In this document: one piece after another, positions 24,754-31,761 of the stretch
Position numbering within the stretch: the stretch's first letter is position 1
Layout of the letters: each line of letters begins with the position of its first letter
Source of the DNA: Faecalibacterium prausnitzii
GTDB taxonomy: Bacteria; Bacillota; Clostridia; Oscillospirales; Ruminococcaceae
Length of the DNA: 64,000 bases
Reading direction: 5' to 3'
Assembly (NCBI GenBank): GCA_004558805.1
Contig: SFDE01000012.1
Location: 62,001-126,000 of the forward strand
The notes under the pieces: model-generated
Database searches by the model: none
The model's input: the letters and a program-made list of their open reading frames with translations, nothing else
What the model was told of the DNA's origin: nothing
Program-made: the position numbers and the translations under genes

Positions 24754-24868
24754 GAAGGTGACGCCGCCGCACTCCCCTTATTTATTTTTCAAAAATGAAT
24801 AAGCGATTTAGGCTCCACTGGGGGAGTTGCGCTTTGCAGCGCACCCCCAGACCCCCCTGCGGGGCGGT
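24754..24868. other. Hairpin-rich intergenic stretch between DGR target and TR
   Basis: No gene. It contains a compound hairpin (24818-24824 with 24844-24850, and 24828-24832 with 24839-24843) without a clear T-run, and a short CCCC-tgc-GGGG hairpin near 24854-24864. It may isolate or fold the template RNA. Confidence 0.5.
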
Positions 24869-24878
24869 TTACACCGCC
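24863..24878 (-). promoter_or_regulatory. Hairpin after the variable repeat (candidate DGR target-recognition element)
   Basis: On the minus strand GGCGGT-GTAA-ACCGCC, a 6-bp stem with a GNRA-type tetraloop, 26 bases past the end of the variable repeat. The loop contains the TAA stop codon of the target gene. In the Bordetella phage DGR, a short hairpin with a purine-type tetraloop just after VR is needed for retrohoming. Confidence 0.5.
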
Positions 24879-26116
24879 ACGCCTACAGGTGGTAACAGGA
24901 GAATGGCCGAGCCGATGTACCAGGTCGCGTCGCCAGCGTCAAAGCTCAGAATGACGCACCGAGGCCCCGTAACGGTGCCATCGCCGCAATTACCGAACCG
25001 TAGGCCCACCTTTGTGCCTTCGGCATGGTAGTAGACACCGTCGCAGCCGCCGAGGACGGTACTGCCGTTGAACGGCTCGATTGCCACGGCTCCGAAACCG
25101 GGCACCACGGTGTAGTGGGAAGGGTAGTCCCACTTGTCCTGATCGGTGGTCGGCAGGACGATGCCAGTGTTGTGGTAGGTCGCCCCGGTCACGTCGTAGG
25201 TGTAGTTCTTGCTGACCTTGTAGTCGCCGTTCACCAGCAGGGTGTACGGGTCGCGCATCCACTGCTGGTAGCTGCCCAGCACGATGGAGTGGAAGATCTT
25301 GTTCAGGCTCTTCTGGTCGGTGGTAGCGTAGAACTGGCCACCGCCCACCACGGCGTTCTGCTTGACACCCATGGTCGGGGTCAGGCTCTGGTCGTAGCCG
25401 GAGCAGTTGCCGTATCCGAACACGTCCTGAATGTTGGAGTTTTTGCCGAACATGAGCAGCAGGTCTGCGATGGTCTCGACGATTGCGCCGCCGAGGAACT
25501 TGGCACGGTTGCCGACCGCATCGATGGCGGTTTTCTGGGCGGCGGTGGTCTTGCTGTAGTCAGGCTGGAGGCCGGACAGGGAGCGCATCTTGTCCTCGAC
25601 GATGGAGCCGTAGAACATGGGCAGCCATACGCCCTCCAGCTCCTTGTTGTCCGGGTCAATGAAACCGACAGGCTCGTAACCCTCCCGCTTGGTCAGACTG
25701 AACTTCACGATGCGGTCATCGCCGACGACGGTCTCGTTCTTGTAGATCTTCTGGAGCCAGCTGAATGCGCCGCCGTCGTAGGAGGTGTTGGCCACGTCCG
25801 AAGCGGAGCCGTCGCTGTACTTCTTGGAGTAGTCGTTGTCCTGAAGGCGGTAGTCCGGGGTGCCGTCCGAACGGACCATGTAGGGCTTGTTGGCTTCCAG
25901 AATCTCAAAGCCAGCCCAGTCGTTCAGGGAGATGCTGCCATTGGTGTTGCGGCTCACCGGGGTGAAGTTCTTGTTCAGACCGATGTACTCGATGCGCTGC
26001 GTCGGGCTGAGAATGTTCATGTGTTCGATGAAGCCGTAGATCGGATCGACCGCCAGAATGTTGTAGACCTTGTCCAGCGTTTCCTTGTCGGCGATATAGA
26101 CTTTTTCTCCTGCCAT
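24869..26116 (-). CDS. DGR target: tail fibre / receptor-binding protein with variable C-terminus
   Basis: 415 aa, last protein of the tail operon. The N-terminal 300 residues are not recognised but read as a folded particle protein. The C-terminus (about 340-404) ends in VGLRFGNC...TGPRC...DAG.A.W.IGSA, the pattern of C-type-lectin-fold DGR targets. The variable repeat covers about residues 369-404, changing ten residues relative to the template. Its ATG overlaps the stop of the upstream fibre gene (TAATG). It should bind the host surface; variation would change adsorption. Confidence 0.9.
   Translation of the reverse strand: MAGEKVYIADKETLDKVYNILAVDPIYGFIEHMNILSPTQRIEYIGLNKNFTPVSRNTNGSISLNDWAGFEILEANKPYMVRSDGTPDYRLQDNDYSKKYSDGSASDVANTSYDGGAFSWLQKIYKNETVVGDDRIVKFSLTKREGYEPVGFIDPDNKELEGVWLPMFYGSIVEDKMRSLSGLQPDYSKTTAAQKTAIDAVGNRAKFLGGAIVETIADLLLMFGKNSNIQDVFGYGNCSGYDQSLTPTMGVKQNAVVGGGQFYATTDQKSLNKIFHSIVLGSYQQWMRDPYTLLVNGDYKVSKNYTYDVTGATYHNTGIVLPTTDQDKWDYPSHYTVVPGFGAVAIEPFNGSTVLGGCDGVYYHAEGTKVGLRFGNCGDGTVTGPRCVILSFDAGDATWYIGSAILLLPPVGVAV
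24905..25010 (-). repeat. DGR variable repeat (VR), 106 bp
   Basis: Same length and register as the template repeat (257 bp apart). Codon changes from template to variable: N to G, D, V, I, S, F, D, T and Y, plus one I to V. 13 of 14 base changes are at template adenines; one is a coding-strand T to C next to a changed adenine. The invariant 23 bases at the 5' end and 14 at the 3' end flank the variable part. Confidence 0.96.
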
Positions 26117-26667
26117 TATTCCGTTACCTCCTGAAAATAAATAAGGCCGTTGTCGATGCCGATGATGTACTTCTTGCCGGTGGTGTCATCATAGGCGTAC
26201 TGCTTGTTCGGCATCTGGATCGTGACGTCCGTAGCGTTGCTGACCTCCAGCAAGAAGTCGATGGTGATCGTGGACGGCAGCAGGTCGTTGAAAGCGGGCA
26301 TATAGTCCCACTGGTCCGTTTCTGCGATGGCGAGTGCATAGAGGATCTCGCCCTCATCCGGGTCGGTGGCGAAGATGCCAATCTCCTTGACGTAGTAGCC
26401 GTTCTTCAGGTCGCCGCCGTCCTGATGGTTCGACATGATGAACTTCACAAAGACGTTGGTGGCGTTCTGTACGGTGGTCGTGGTCAGGGGGAAGGTCTGC
26501 TTCTGCGACTTGAGGGCGGTGCGGGTGGTGAGATCCTCACCGCTCGTGTAGCTGCCGTCACCTGCTGCCGCTTTGGTCAGTTTGATGGTGCAGCGTCCGG
26601 CCTGTGCCTTGGCGAGAAGGGCGATGCCCTTTTTCGTCAAAACGGATTCTTTGAAAATTCCGGCCAT
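26116..26667 (-). CDS. Tail-collar / fibre adaptor protein (DUF3751-like)
   Basis: 183 aa from the ATG at 26667, which has AGGAGG 8 bases upstream (an ATG six codons earlier contains that site and is unlikely). AGIFKESVLTKKGIALLAKAQAG and GYYVKEIGIFATDPDEGEILYALA match phage tail-fibre N-terminal adaptor proteins. It likely links the gpI-like baseplate protein to the variable fibre. Confidence 0.8.
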   Translation of the reverse strand: MAGIFKESVLTKKGIALLAKAQAGRCTIKLTKAAAGDGSYTSGEDLTTRTALKSQKQTFPLTTTTVQNATNVFVKFIMSNHQDGGDLKNGYYVKEIGIFATDPDEGEILYALAIAETDQWDYMPAFNDLLPSTITIDFLLEVSNATDVTIQMPNKQYAYDDTTGKKYIIGIDNGLIYFQEVTE

Positions 26668-26681
26668 TGTGGTACCTCCTG

Positions 26682-27677
26682 TCAAAGAATGATGGTGTGT
26701 GAATTGGCTGCGGCGGCTGCCGGGGCACTCTGCGCAGCGAGGGCTTTCAACTCGACATTGTTGAAATTGTTGAGAATCCGAACTGTGCGGCTCTCAACAA
26801 AAAAAGCCGAGGTGACGGTCTGCGCTGCTTCGTTGCCCCGCTGCCGGGATGCAGCGTGGTTCAGGATGTTTGTGCTGGGGGTCGAAAAGCCGCCAGCGGG
26901 GATAAATACTGCACCCTGCGCCGTTGTGGTGCGGGCGGGGGTGTGGTTGTAGATATGGGCTGCCGGGGCCGCTGCCATTGCTGCAGCGGAGGTCTCCACG
27001 AGATCTGCGTTCCCGGTTCTGCCCTGCGGGTGGTTGGTGATCGCTGCGGACGGTGCAGCGGCGATGGCTGCTGCCGTCAATTCCTGAAGGCTGCCGCTGG
27101 CCATGGCCTTGTGATGATTCAGCACAGGGCGGTGCGGTTCCGAAAGAGACCCGGCTGCAGCGTACATCTGCATCTTCTCGTGTCGCTCGATCAGGATTCT
27201 GCGGATGTGGGAGCGGACGTTCTTTACCCGCTTGACCACCCGCGTGAAAAATGTAGCGGCATCCGGGGTCAACTGGCCGCTGGTCACAATGTCGAACGTG
27301 CCAGGCTCCCTCGGTTCCTCGGTGAAGTCCGGCCACTCGACCACGTATCCCTCTCCGAAGACTGCCTGAATCAATTCCTCGACCGCTGACACGGTTCCGG
27401 CTCTCGCTGCCCACAGGAGGCTCTTTTTGATGATTTCCCGCTTGGCATCGACGCTCAGACTGTCGACGTAGTAAGGTGTGCGGAGTTCCACGGCCAGAAC
27501 GTCCAGAATACTCTCCGGCAGGTCATCAATGACGGACATGGTCCGGGTATGGGCCAGTTCCTGCATGATGCGCCGCTTCTCCTGCAATATGGCGTAGGAG
27601 AAAGCGATCACCTCTGGGTCGTACCTGTAGGCATTGTTGAGCAGGTCGGTGATCTGGCCGTTGTAGAGATCAGTCAT
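26682..27677 (-). CDS. Tail protein I (P2 gpI-like) with Ala-rich C-terminal repeats
   Basis: 331 aa. The N-terminal 165 residues fit Phage_tail_protein_I (LPESILDVLAVELRTPYYVDSL, KKSLLWAARAGTVSAVEELIQAVFGEGYVVEW). The C-terminal half is five to six units of about 29 residues with a recurring NH/NN core (LNHH, ITNHPQGR, IYNHTPAR, ILNHAASR, ILNNFNN) and Ala-Pro stretches. It sits in the P2-like order W-J-I-fibre and should attach fibres to the baseplate. Confidence 0.85.
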   Translation of the reverse strand: MTDLYNGQITDLLNNAYRYDPEVIAFSYAILQEKRRIMQELAHTRTMSVIDDLPESILDVLAVELRTPYYVDSLSVDAKREIIKKSLLWAARAGTVSAVEELIQAVFGEGYVVEWPDFTEEPREPGTFDIVTSGQLTPDAATFFTRVVKRVKNVRSHIRRILIERHEKMQMYAAAGSLSEPHRPVLNHHKAMASGSLQELTAAAIAAAPSAAITNHPQGRTGNADLVETSAAAMAAAPAAHIYNHTPARTTTAQGAVFIPAGGFSTPSTNILNHAASRQRGNEAAQTVTSAFFVESRTVRILNNFNNVELKALAAQSAPAAAAANSHTIIL

Positions 27678-28824
27678 CTTCCAGCCCTCCGTATACGAGG
27701 TTGACGGTTCCGGGCTGCGCTGCCTCTGTGGTCGAGACCACCGTGAATGCCGGGGAGCGGATCACTGCCCGCTTTGCCCCGGCTGCCCGGATGCGGTGTT
27801 CCAGCTCGCTGGGGTTGATGTCCTTTCCGATGTCGCTGCGCTGCCACAAGACGTAGGCGTTCACGGCTTCGGTCACCTCGTTCTGGATGGTGGCCGCCTG
27901 TGCCATGTCGCTGCGGTTGATGTAGTAGGTCACATCTACGTTGAAGGTCTGGACTGCCGGAGCAGAGCAGGTGACGTTGTCCGTGATGGGCCGGATCGTC
28001 TTGGAGTTCAGGGATTCCTGAAGCCCTTTCAGAAATCCGCTGCTGGGAAGAGTGCCGTCCTTCATCAGGGCGTAGATCACGACCTTGCACGGCTCCGGGG
28101 AAAACGGGACAACGTCACCCACCTCGGTGCTGTAGGTCTTTGCCCAGTAGATGTAAGACCCCTCAGACCCGGCAGTCGATTCCGAATCCGGGGCGAGGAA
28201 TATTCGCTCGGCGAGGCTCTCGTCTGTTTCGAGGTTTGCGCCGCCGCCGCTCTCGGTCACATTGGAGACGCTCTCCACATAGGCCACCGGGTCCACGATG
28301 GTGGAGATCTGACCGGGCATATAGCCATTTCCGGTGATGCCCTCCACGGTGCAGGTGGCCCGAATGTCTACGCTCTCTTTCCCGGCCTCGACCTCGCCAT
28401 ACTCAGAGGTGGCGAAGTATACGCCGTCGCCGTTGGTGACGCGGGTTCCGGCTGGGATACCGATGGCGTAGCTTCTCGGCTCCGAAAGGGTGAAGCGGAT
28501 AGTCGTGGTCGCTGCTTTCGGCTGCTGCCGAATTACGCCACGGTTGCCGCCGAGGTTGTCCAGAAATTCGCCGTAGCTGTACTTGAGCAGATCCTGCTTG
28601 CCAGCCCGGTCGGTGTACATCTCCAGCTGGTAAAGGTCCAGAGCGACGCTGTAGATCAGGATGCGCATCGGGTCTGCAGGTGCAAGGCTGCGGCTCTTCC
28701 CGGTGACCTCCTTGTACTTTTTTTCGAAGTTGGAGACCATGCGGTTCATCATCGCATCGACCGTGTCGTTGTCGATGAACGAGACCTCCGGGAGGTCGAA
28801 AACGGATTGCAGGGTATCAGGCAA
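27670..28824 (-). CDS. Baseplate assembly protein J (P2 gpJ-like)
   Basis: 384 aa, typical length for Baseplate_J. Characteristic stretches are DLYQLEMYTDRAGKQDLLKY, LDNLGGNRG and the long mid-region ending in IRSPAFTVVSTTEAAQPGTVNLVYGG. Forms the baseplate wedge with gpW and gpI. Overlaps gpI by 8 bases and gpW by 8 bases. Confidence 0.9.
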   Translation of the reverse strand: MPDTLQSVFDLPEVSFIDNDTVDAMMNRMVSNFEKKYKEVTGKSRSLAPADPMRILIYSVALDLYQLEMYTDRAGKQDLLKYSYGEFLDNLGGNRGVIRQQPKAATTTIRFTLSEPRSYAIGIPAGTRVTNGDGVYFATSEYGEVEAGKESVDIRATCTVEGITGNGYMPGQISTIVDPVAYVESVSNVTESGGGANLETDESLAERIFLAPDSESTAGSEGSYIYWAKTYSTEVGDVVPFSPEPCKVVIYALMKDGTLPSSGFLKGLQESLNSKTIRPITDNVTCSAPAVQTFNVDVTYYINRSDMAQAATIQNEVTEAVNAYVLWQRSDIGKDINPSELEHRIRAAGAKRAVIRSPAFTVVSTTEAAQPGTVNLVYGGLEDD

Positions 28825-29128
28825 GAGAACACACCACCTTTGCTTTCAGGCTGCCGTTCATCACGGCGACTTCGTCCGTGCCCTCGAAGCTTACCTCGCA
28901 GGAGTCAACTCGCGGCTCGTACTTTTCGATTTTCTCCATGATTTCCAGTGCCACTTCGTTCATGGCTACCTGCACAGGGTGAGATACGGAATCGTAGCTG
29001 ATTCCGAAATCCCGGTAAAGCGGGCAGGTGCCCGCAGGGGTCAGGATGATGTTTCTCACGCACCGGGCGATGTCCTCCAGCTCGGTGCTGTCACCATCGA
29101 AGCTGACTTGTACGTCAGAGATCTGCAT
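28817..29128 (-). CDS. Baseplate wedge protein, GPW/gp25 family
   Basis: 103 aa. VRNIILTPAGTCPLYRDFGIS and VEEIMEKIEKYEPRVDSCEV-like stretches match the gp25/gpW lysozyme-like baseplate wedge. Position before gpJ as in P2. Confidence 0.88.
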   Translation of the reverse strand: MQISDVQVSFDGDSTELEDIARCVRNIILTPAGTCPLYRDFGISYDSVSHPVQVAMNEVALEIMEKIEKYEPRVDSCEVSFEGTDEVAVMNGSLKAKVVCSLA

Positions 29129-29141
29129 CGTATCCCTCCCA

Positions 29142-29537
29142 TCAAAGATATTCTTCCATCGTCAGGGTCATCTTTGCCTTGACGATCTCGCCCCGGCTGT
29201 AGACCACCTCATAGGCGGTTGAGGCATTGGTGATCTTCCAGCGGTGCTTTCCGACCCTCCGAAAGCCGATGACCAGCATCTGCACGTCGCCTGTCTCGAC
29301 GCAGTTGTTGATGTAGTCCATCATCAGCCGGGGCCTGACACCAAGCTCTGCATTGAGTTGGATGTCAAATGTGATCTGTCCGAGGCCGGGGCGCATGAAC
29401 TCGGATTGATCTTTCAGCCCCATGCGGCTGTGCGTGGCCCACACTGCAGAGGTCGTGCGCTTGAGGTTCTCCGGCGTAAGAACGCGCCGGTCGGAGGTCT
29501 GGAAAATCAGGCCGAGGCCCCAGTTTCCGATTATCAC
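29142..29537 (-). CDS. Tail protein U (P2 gpU-like)
   Basis: 131 aa; IGNWGLGLIFQTSDRRVLTPENL and HSRMGLKDQSEFMRPGLGQITFDI match Phage_P2_GpU. Start is GTG at 29537 with AGGAGGT 8 bases upstream. Needed for tail completion. Confidence 0.85.
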   Translation of the reverse strand: MIIGNWGLGLIFQTSDRRVLTPENLKRTTSAVWATHSRMGLKDQSEFMRPGLGQITFDIQLNAELGVRPRLMMDYINNCVETGDVQMLVIGFRRVGKHRWKITNASTAYEVVYSRGEIVKAKMTLTMEEYL

Positions 29538-29558
29538 GGCAGATACCTCCTGCTGCTT

Positions 29559-30215
29559 TTAGGGTATTGGTGGCGTTGTCGGGCTGGTCAAGCCCTGCGT
29601 AGTGTGCTTGTGCTGCTGCAGGCTGATCGTTCCAGCCTTGACATCGTTCGTTGCAGTAACTCCATCGTGGGTGGTGATCTGCTTTTCGACAAGCAAGGTC
29701 TTTTTGAGGGTGGTCTCTTTTTTGATCGTGACCTTTTCCAAGAATTCCACCTCCGGGGCGTTGATGGTGATCTTCTTGCTGGCCATGATGGTCATGGTGC
29801 CATCCTTGTTGGCCTGAATGGTGCAGCCTCCGACCTGAATCGTCCAGCTTTCGGTGGCGGTCACGTCGGCGGTTCCCTCTATGGTCTGGCTGTATGCCTT
29901 GGCACCGGCATCGTAGGTCTCGTTTGCGGTGCCCGGTTCGTTGGAGTACTCCTTGCGGTACACTCCCTCCCGGCCATCTGCGGGCTGGTAGTCGCCGTGC
30001 CACACCGGGCCGATGATCACGCCAGCGCAGCTGCCGTTCGAGAGATGCCCCACGAGAACCTGATCGCCGATCTTGGGCATCCAGTATTCCCATGCGAGGA
30101 ACGGCAATTCTGAAGTTGTGCTGCCGTCCTTGTCCTCATAGGAAACTCTGGCCGTGCCCTCCGGGTAGTTGATGCTGCTGATCTTCCCGATGCGGAGGAT
30201 ATTGCTGTCGGCCAC
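29559..30215 (-). CDS. Baseplate spike protein V (P2 gpV-like)
   Basis: 218 aa from the GTG at 30215, which has AGGAGGTGATCC directly upstream. IGKISSINYPEGTARVSYED and LPFLAWEYWMPKIGDQVLVGHLSNG are the gpV OB-fold; the C-terminal Thr/Lys-rich beta repeats end with HKH, like the spike tip that binds metal in P2-type spikes. Confidence 0.88.
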   Translation of the reverse strand: MADSNILRIGKISSINYPEGTARVSYEDKDGSTTSELPFLAWEYWMPKIGDQVLVGHLSNGSCAGVIIGPVWHGDYQPADGREGVYRKEYSNEPGTANETYDAGAKAYSQTIEGTADVTATESWTIQVGGCTIQANKDGTMTIMASKKITINAPEVEFLEKVTIKKETTLKKTLLVEKQITTHDGVTATNDVKAGTISLQQHKHTTQGLTSPTTPPIP

Positions 30216-30226
30216 TGGATCACCTC

Positions 30227-31525
30227 CTAGTTGGGGTTTATCCACGAGCCGGGGACGCTCTTGGCGGTCGTGAGGTTGAGCATACCTTGCGACGTGTTGA
30301 AGACGTAGTAGGTTCCGGGCCGCCGTACCCCGGACGGGTTTCCGGGTTTGACTTGCCCTGCTGCTGCCTCGGCTGCGGTGTAGTATCCCTTTTTCGTGGT
30401 CTTGAGTTCGTAGGTGTCGCCCTTAGTTGGAGTGCCGCTGGAGGAACTCTCGCTATTTTTAGAGGACGACGATTTTTTGCTTTTGGACCGCTCCGCGACC
30501 GTGCTGGACTGAGTTTTTACATCGGTGATGCGCTTCTCCACCTTTCGGAGTTTCAGGGCGGTCTTGTATCCGCTGTCTCCACCGAGCGTGTGAATTGCCT
30601 TGTCGACGTAATACTTGCCGCTCAACTTGCCGAGGCCAACGATCAGGACGCAAGCCGTTGCGAAAATGTACCATCTTCCCTTGAGCGTAAGGTTCATGGT
30701 CGTGGTGCCTTTATTCGCGCTGTTCAGTGCGGCCAGAGCGATGGCGGTCGCCTCGGTCAAATTTTCTGCAGCCTCGTTGCAGGTCAGGATGCGGTCTCCA
30801 TCTCCGGCCTCGACCGTGAAGGTCTTGTTTTTCTTGGAGTTGGTGTACTCGTACTTGACCCCGGTGTAAGTCCCGGCGATGGAGGTGTTCCATGACCAGT
30901 TGGGGTCGAAGTCCTTTTCTGTGAGGATTGCAATGGTAGGCTTCTGTTCGTATGTGGCCTCGTCAAAGACCACGATCTTGTCGTTGAAGATCTTCATTGC
31001 GAAGCCGTATTTTGTGACCAGCGAATTGTAAAAGCTGCAATCGTCCTGATCGTTCTGCTCTACCTTCTCGATGGTCATTTCCTTGGCCTCGTAGAACAGC
31101 GCAATCCCGGCCCGCTCCGCGACCTTTTGTCCGATCTCCTTGAGGTTTGTTTTCTCGTAGGTTTGGGTGCGCTTGGTCGATTTGAAGCTGCTTGTGGCCG
31201 GAATCGCCACGCCGTCCAAATACATTTTGATGGGATTGCCCCTGAAAGAGAAATCATCCACGCAAAATGCGCCACACAGGAAAGAGGTTTTGATGTTGTC
31301 CGCGTCCCAGTTCTGTGTTCTGATCGTTGGCTTCAGGCGGTCCCCGGTTTTGGGAAACCATGGCCCGATCCACTTTCGGTCCCGGTCGTTCAGCTCGACG
31401 CTGATCGTGTCGCTGGAACCGCTGGACACATCGGTGTAGGTAAAAGAGGCGAGGTATGGGGAAACCTGCGCCGTGGCATTTTTGCCGTTGTACAGAAGTG
31501 CGACGGATGCCTTGCGTGGCTCCAC
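30227..31525 (-). CDS. Tail hub protein, late control D (P2 gpD-like)
   Basis: 432 aa. Matches the GpD family (RKASVALLYNGKNATAQVSPYLASFTY start, DRDRKWIGPWFPKTGDRLKP, KTNLKEIGQKVAERAG). A Ser/Lys-rich linker (about 345-370) precedes a C-terminal segment of about 65 residues. The hub sits between tube and spike. It lies directly between gpX and gpV as in P2-like tails. Confidence 0.85.
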   Translation of the reverse strand: MEPRKASVALLYNGKNATAQVSPYLASFTYTDVSSGSSDTISVELNDRDRKWIGPWFPKTGDRLKPTIRTQNWDADNIKTSFLCGAFCVDDFSFRGNPIKMYLDGVAIPATSSFKSTKRTQTYEKTNLKEIGQKVAERAGIALFYEAKEMTIEKVEQNDQDDCSFYNSLVTKYGFAMKIFNDKIVVFDEATYEQKPTIAILTEKDFDPNWSWNTSIAGTYTGVKYEYTNSKKNKTFTVEAGDGDRILTCNEAAENLTEATAIALAALNSANKGTTTMNLTLKGRWYIFATACVLIVGLGKLSGKYYVDKAIHTLGGDSGYKTALKLRKVEKRITDVKTQSSTVAERSKSKKSSSSKNSESSSSGTPTKGDTYELKTTKKGYYTAAEAAAGQVKPGNPSGVRRPGTYYVFNTSQGMLNLTTAKSVPGSWINPN

Positions 31526-31528
31526 TTG

Positions 31529-31747
31529 CTACCGCCTCCATTCGGGCAGGTCGTCTGCTTCCACGAAGGATGCTTCCTCCGAAACCTCCGGCACAAAGAC
31601 TTCAACCCCTGCGGGGAAGACCTCTGTGTCGAGGAGCCGGATGTTCTCCCTCGCTTCCATCAGAACCTGTATTTTGGTTTCGTTGCCGTAGGTGGCACGA
31701 GCGATGGTGTCGAACGTGTCACCCTGAACCGTTGTGTAGATCGCCAT
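31529..31747 (-). CDS. Tail protein X (P2 gpX-like, LysM)
   Basis: 72 aa: YTTVQGDTFDTIARATYGNET is a LysM-like segment and VFPAGVEVFVPEV fits Phage_tail_X. It has the usual gpX size and place. Confidence 0.88.
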   Translation of the reverse strand: MAIYTTVQGDTFDTIARATYGNETKIQVLMEARENIRLLDTEVFPAGVEVFVPEVSEEASFVEADDLPEWRR

Positions 31748-31761
31748 CGGCTGCCCTCCTG

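Noticed and set aside
24795..25031. Plus-strand ORF covering the variable repeat
   Set aside because: Antisense to the target gene and its hairpins; no homology visible.
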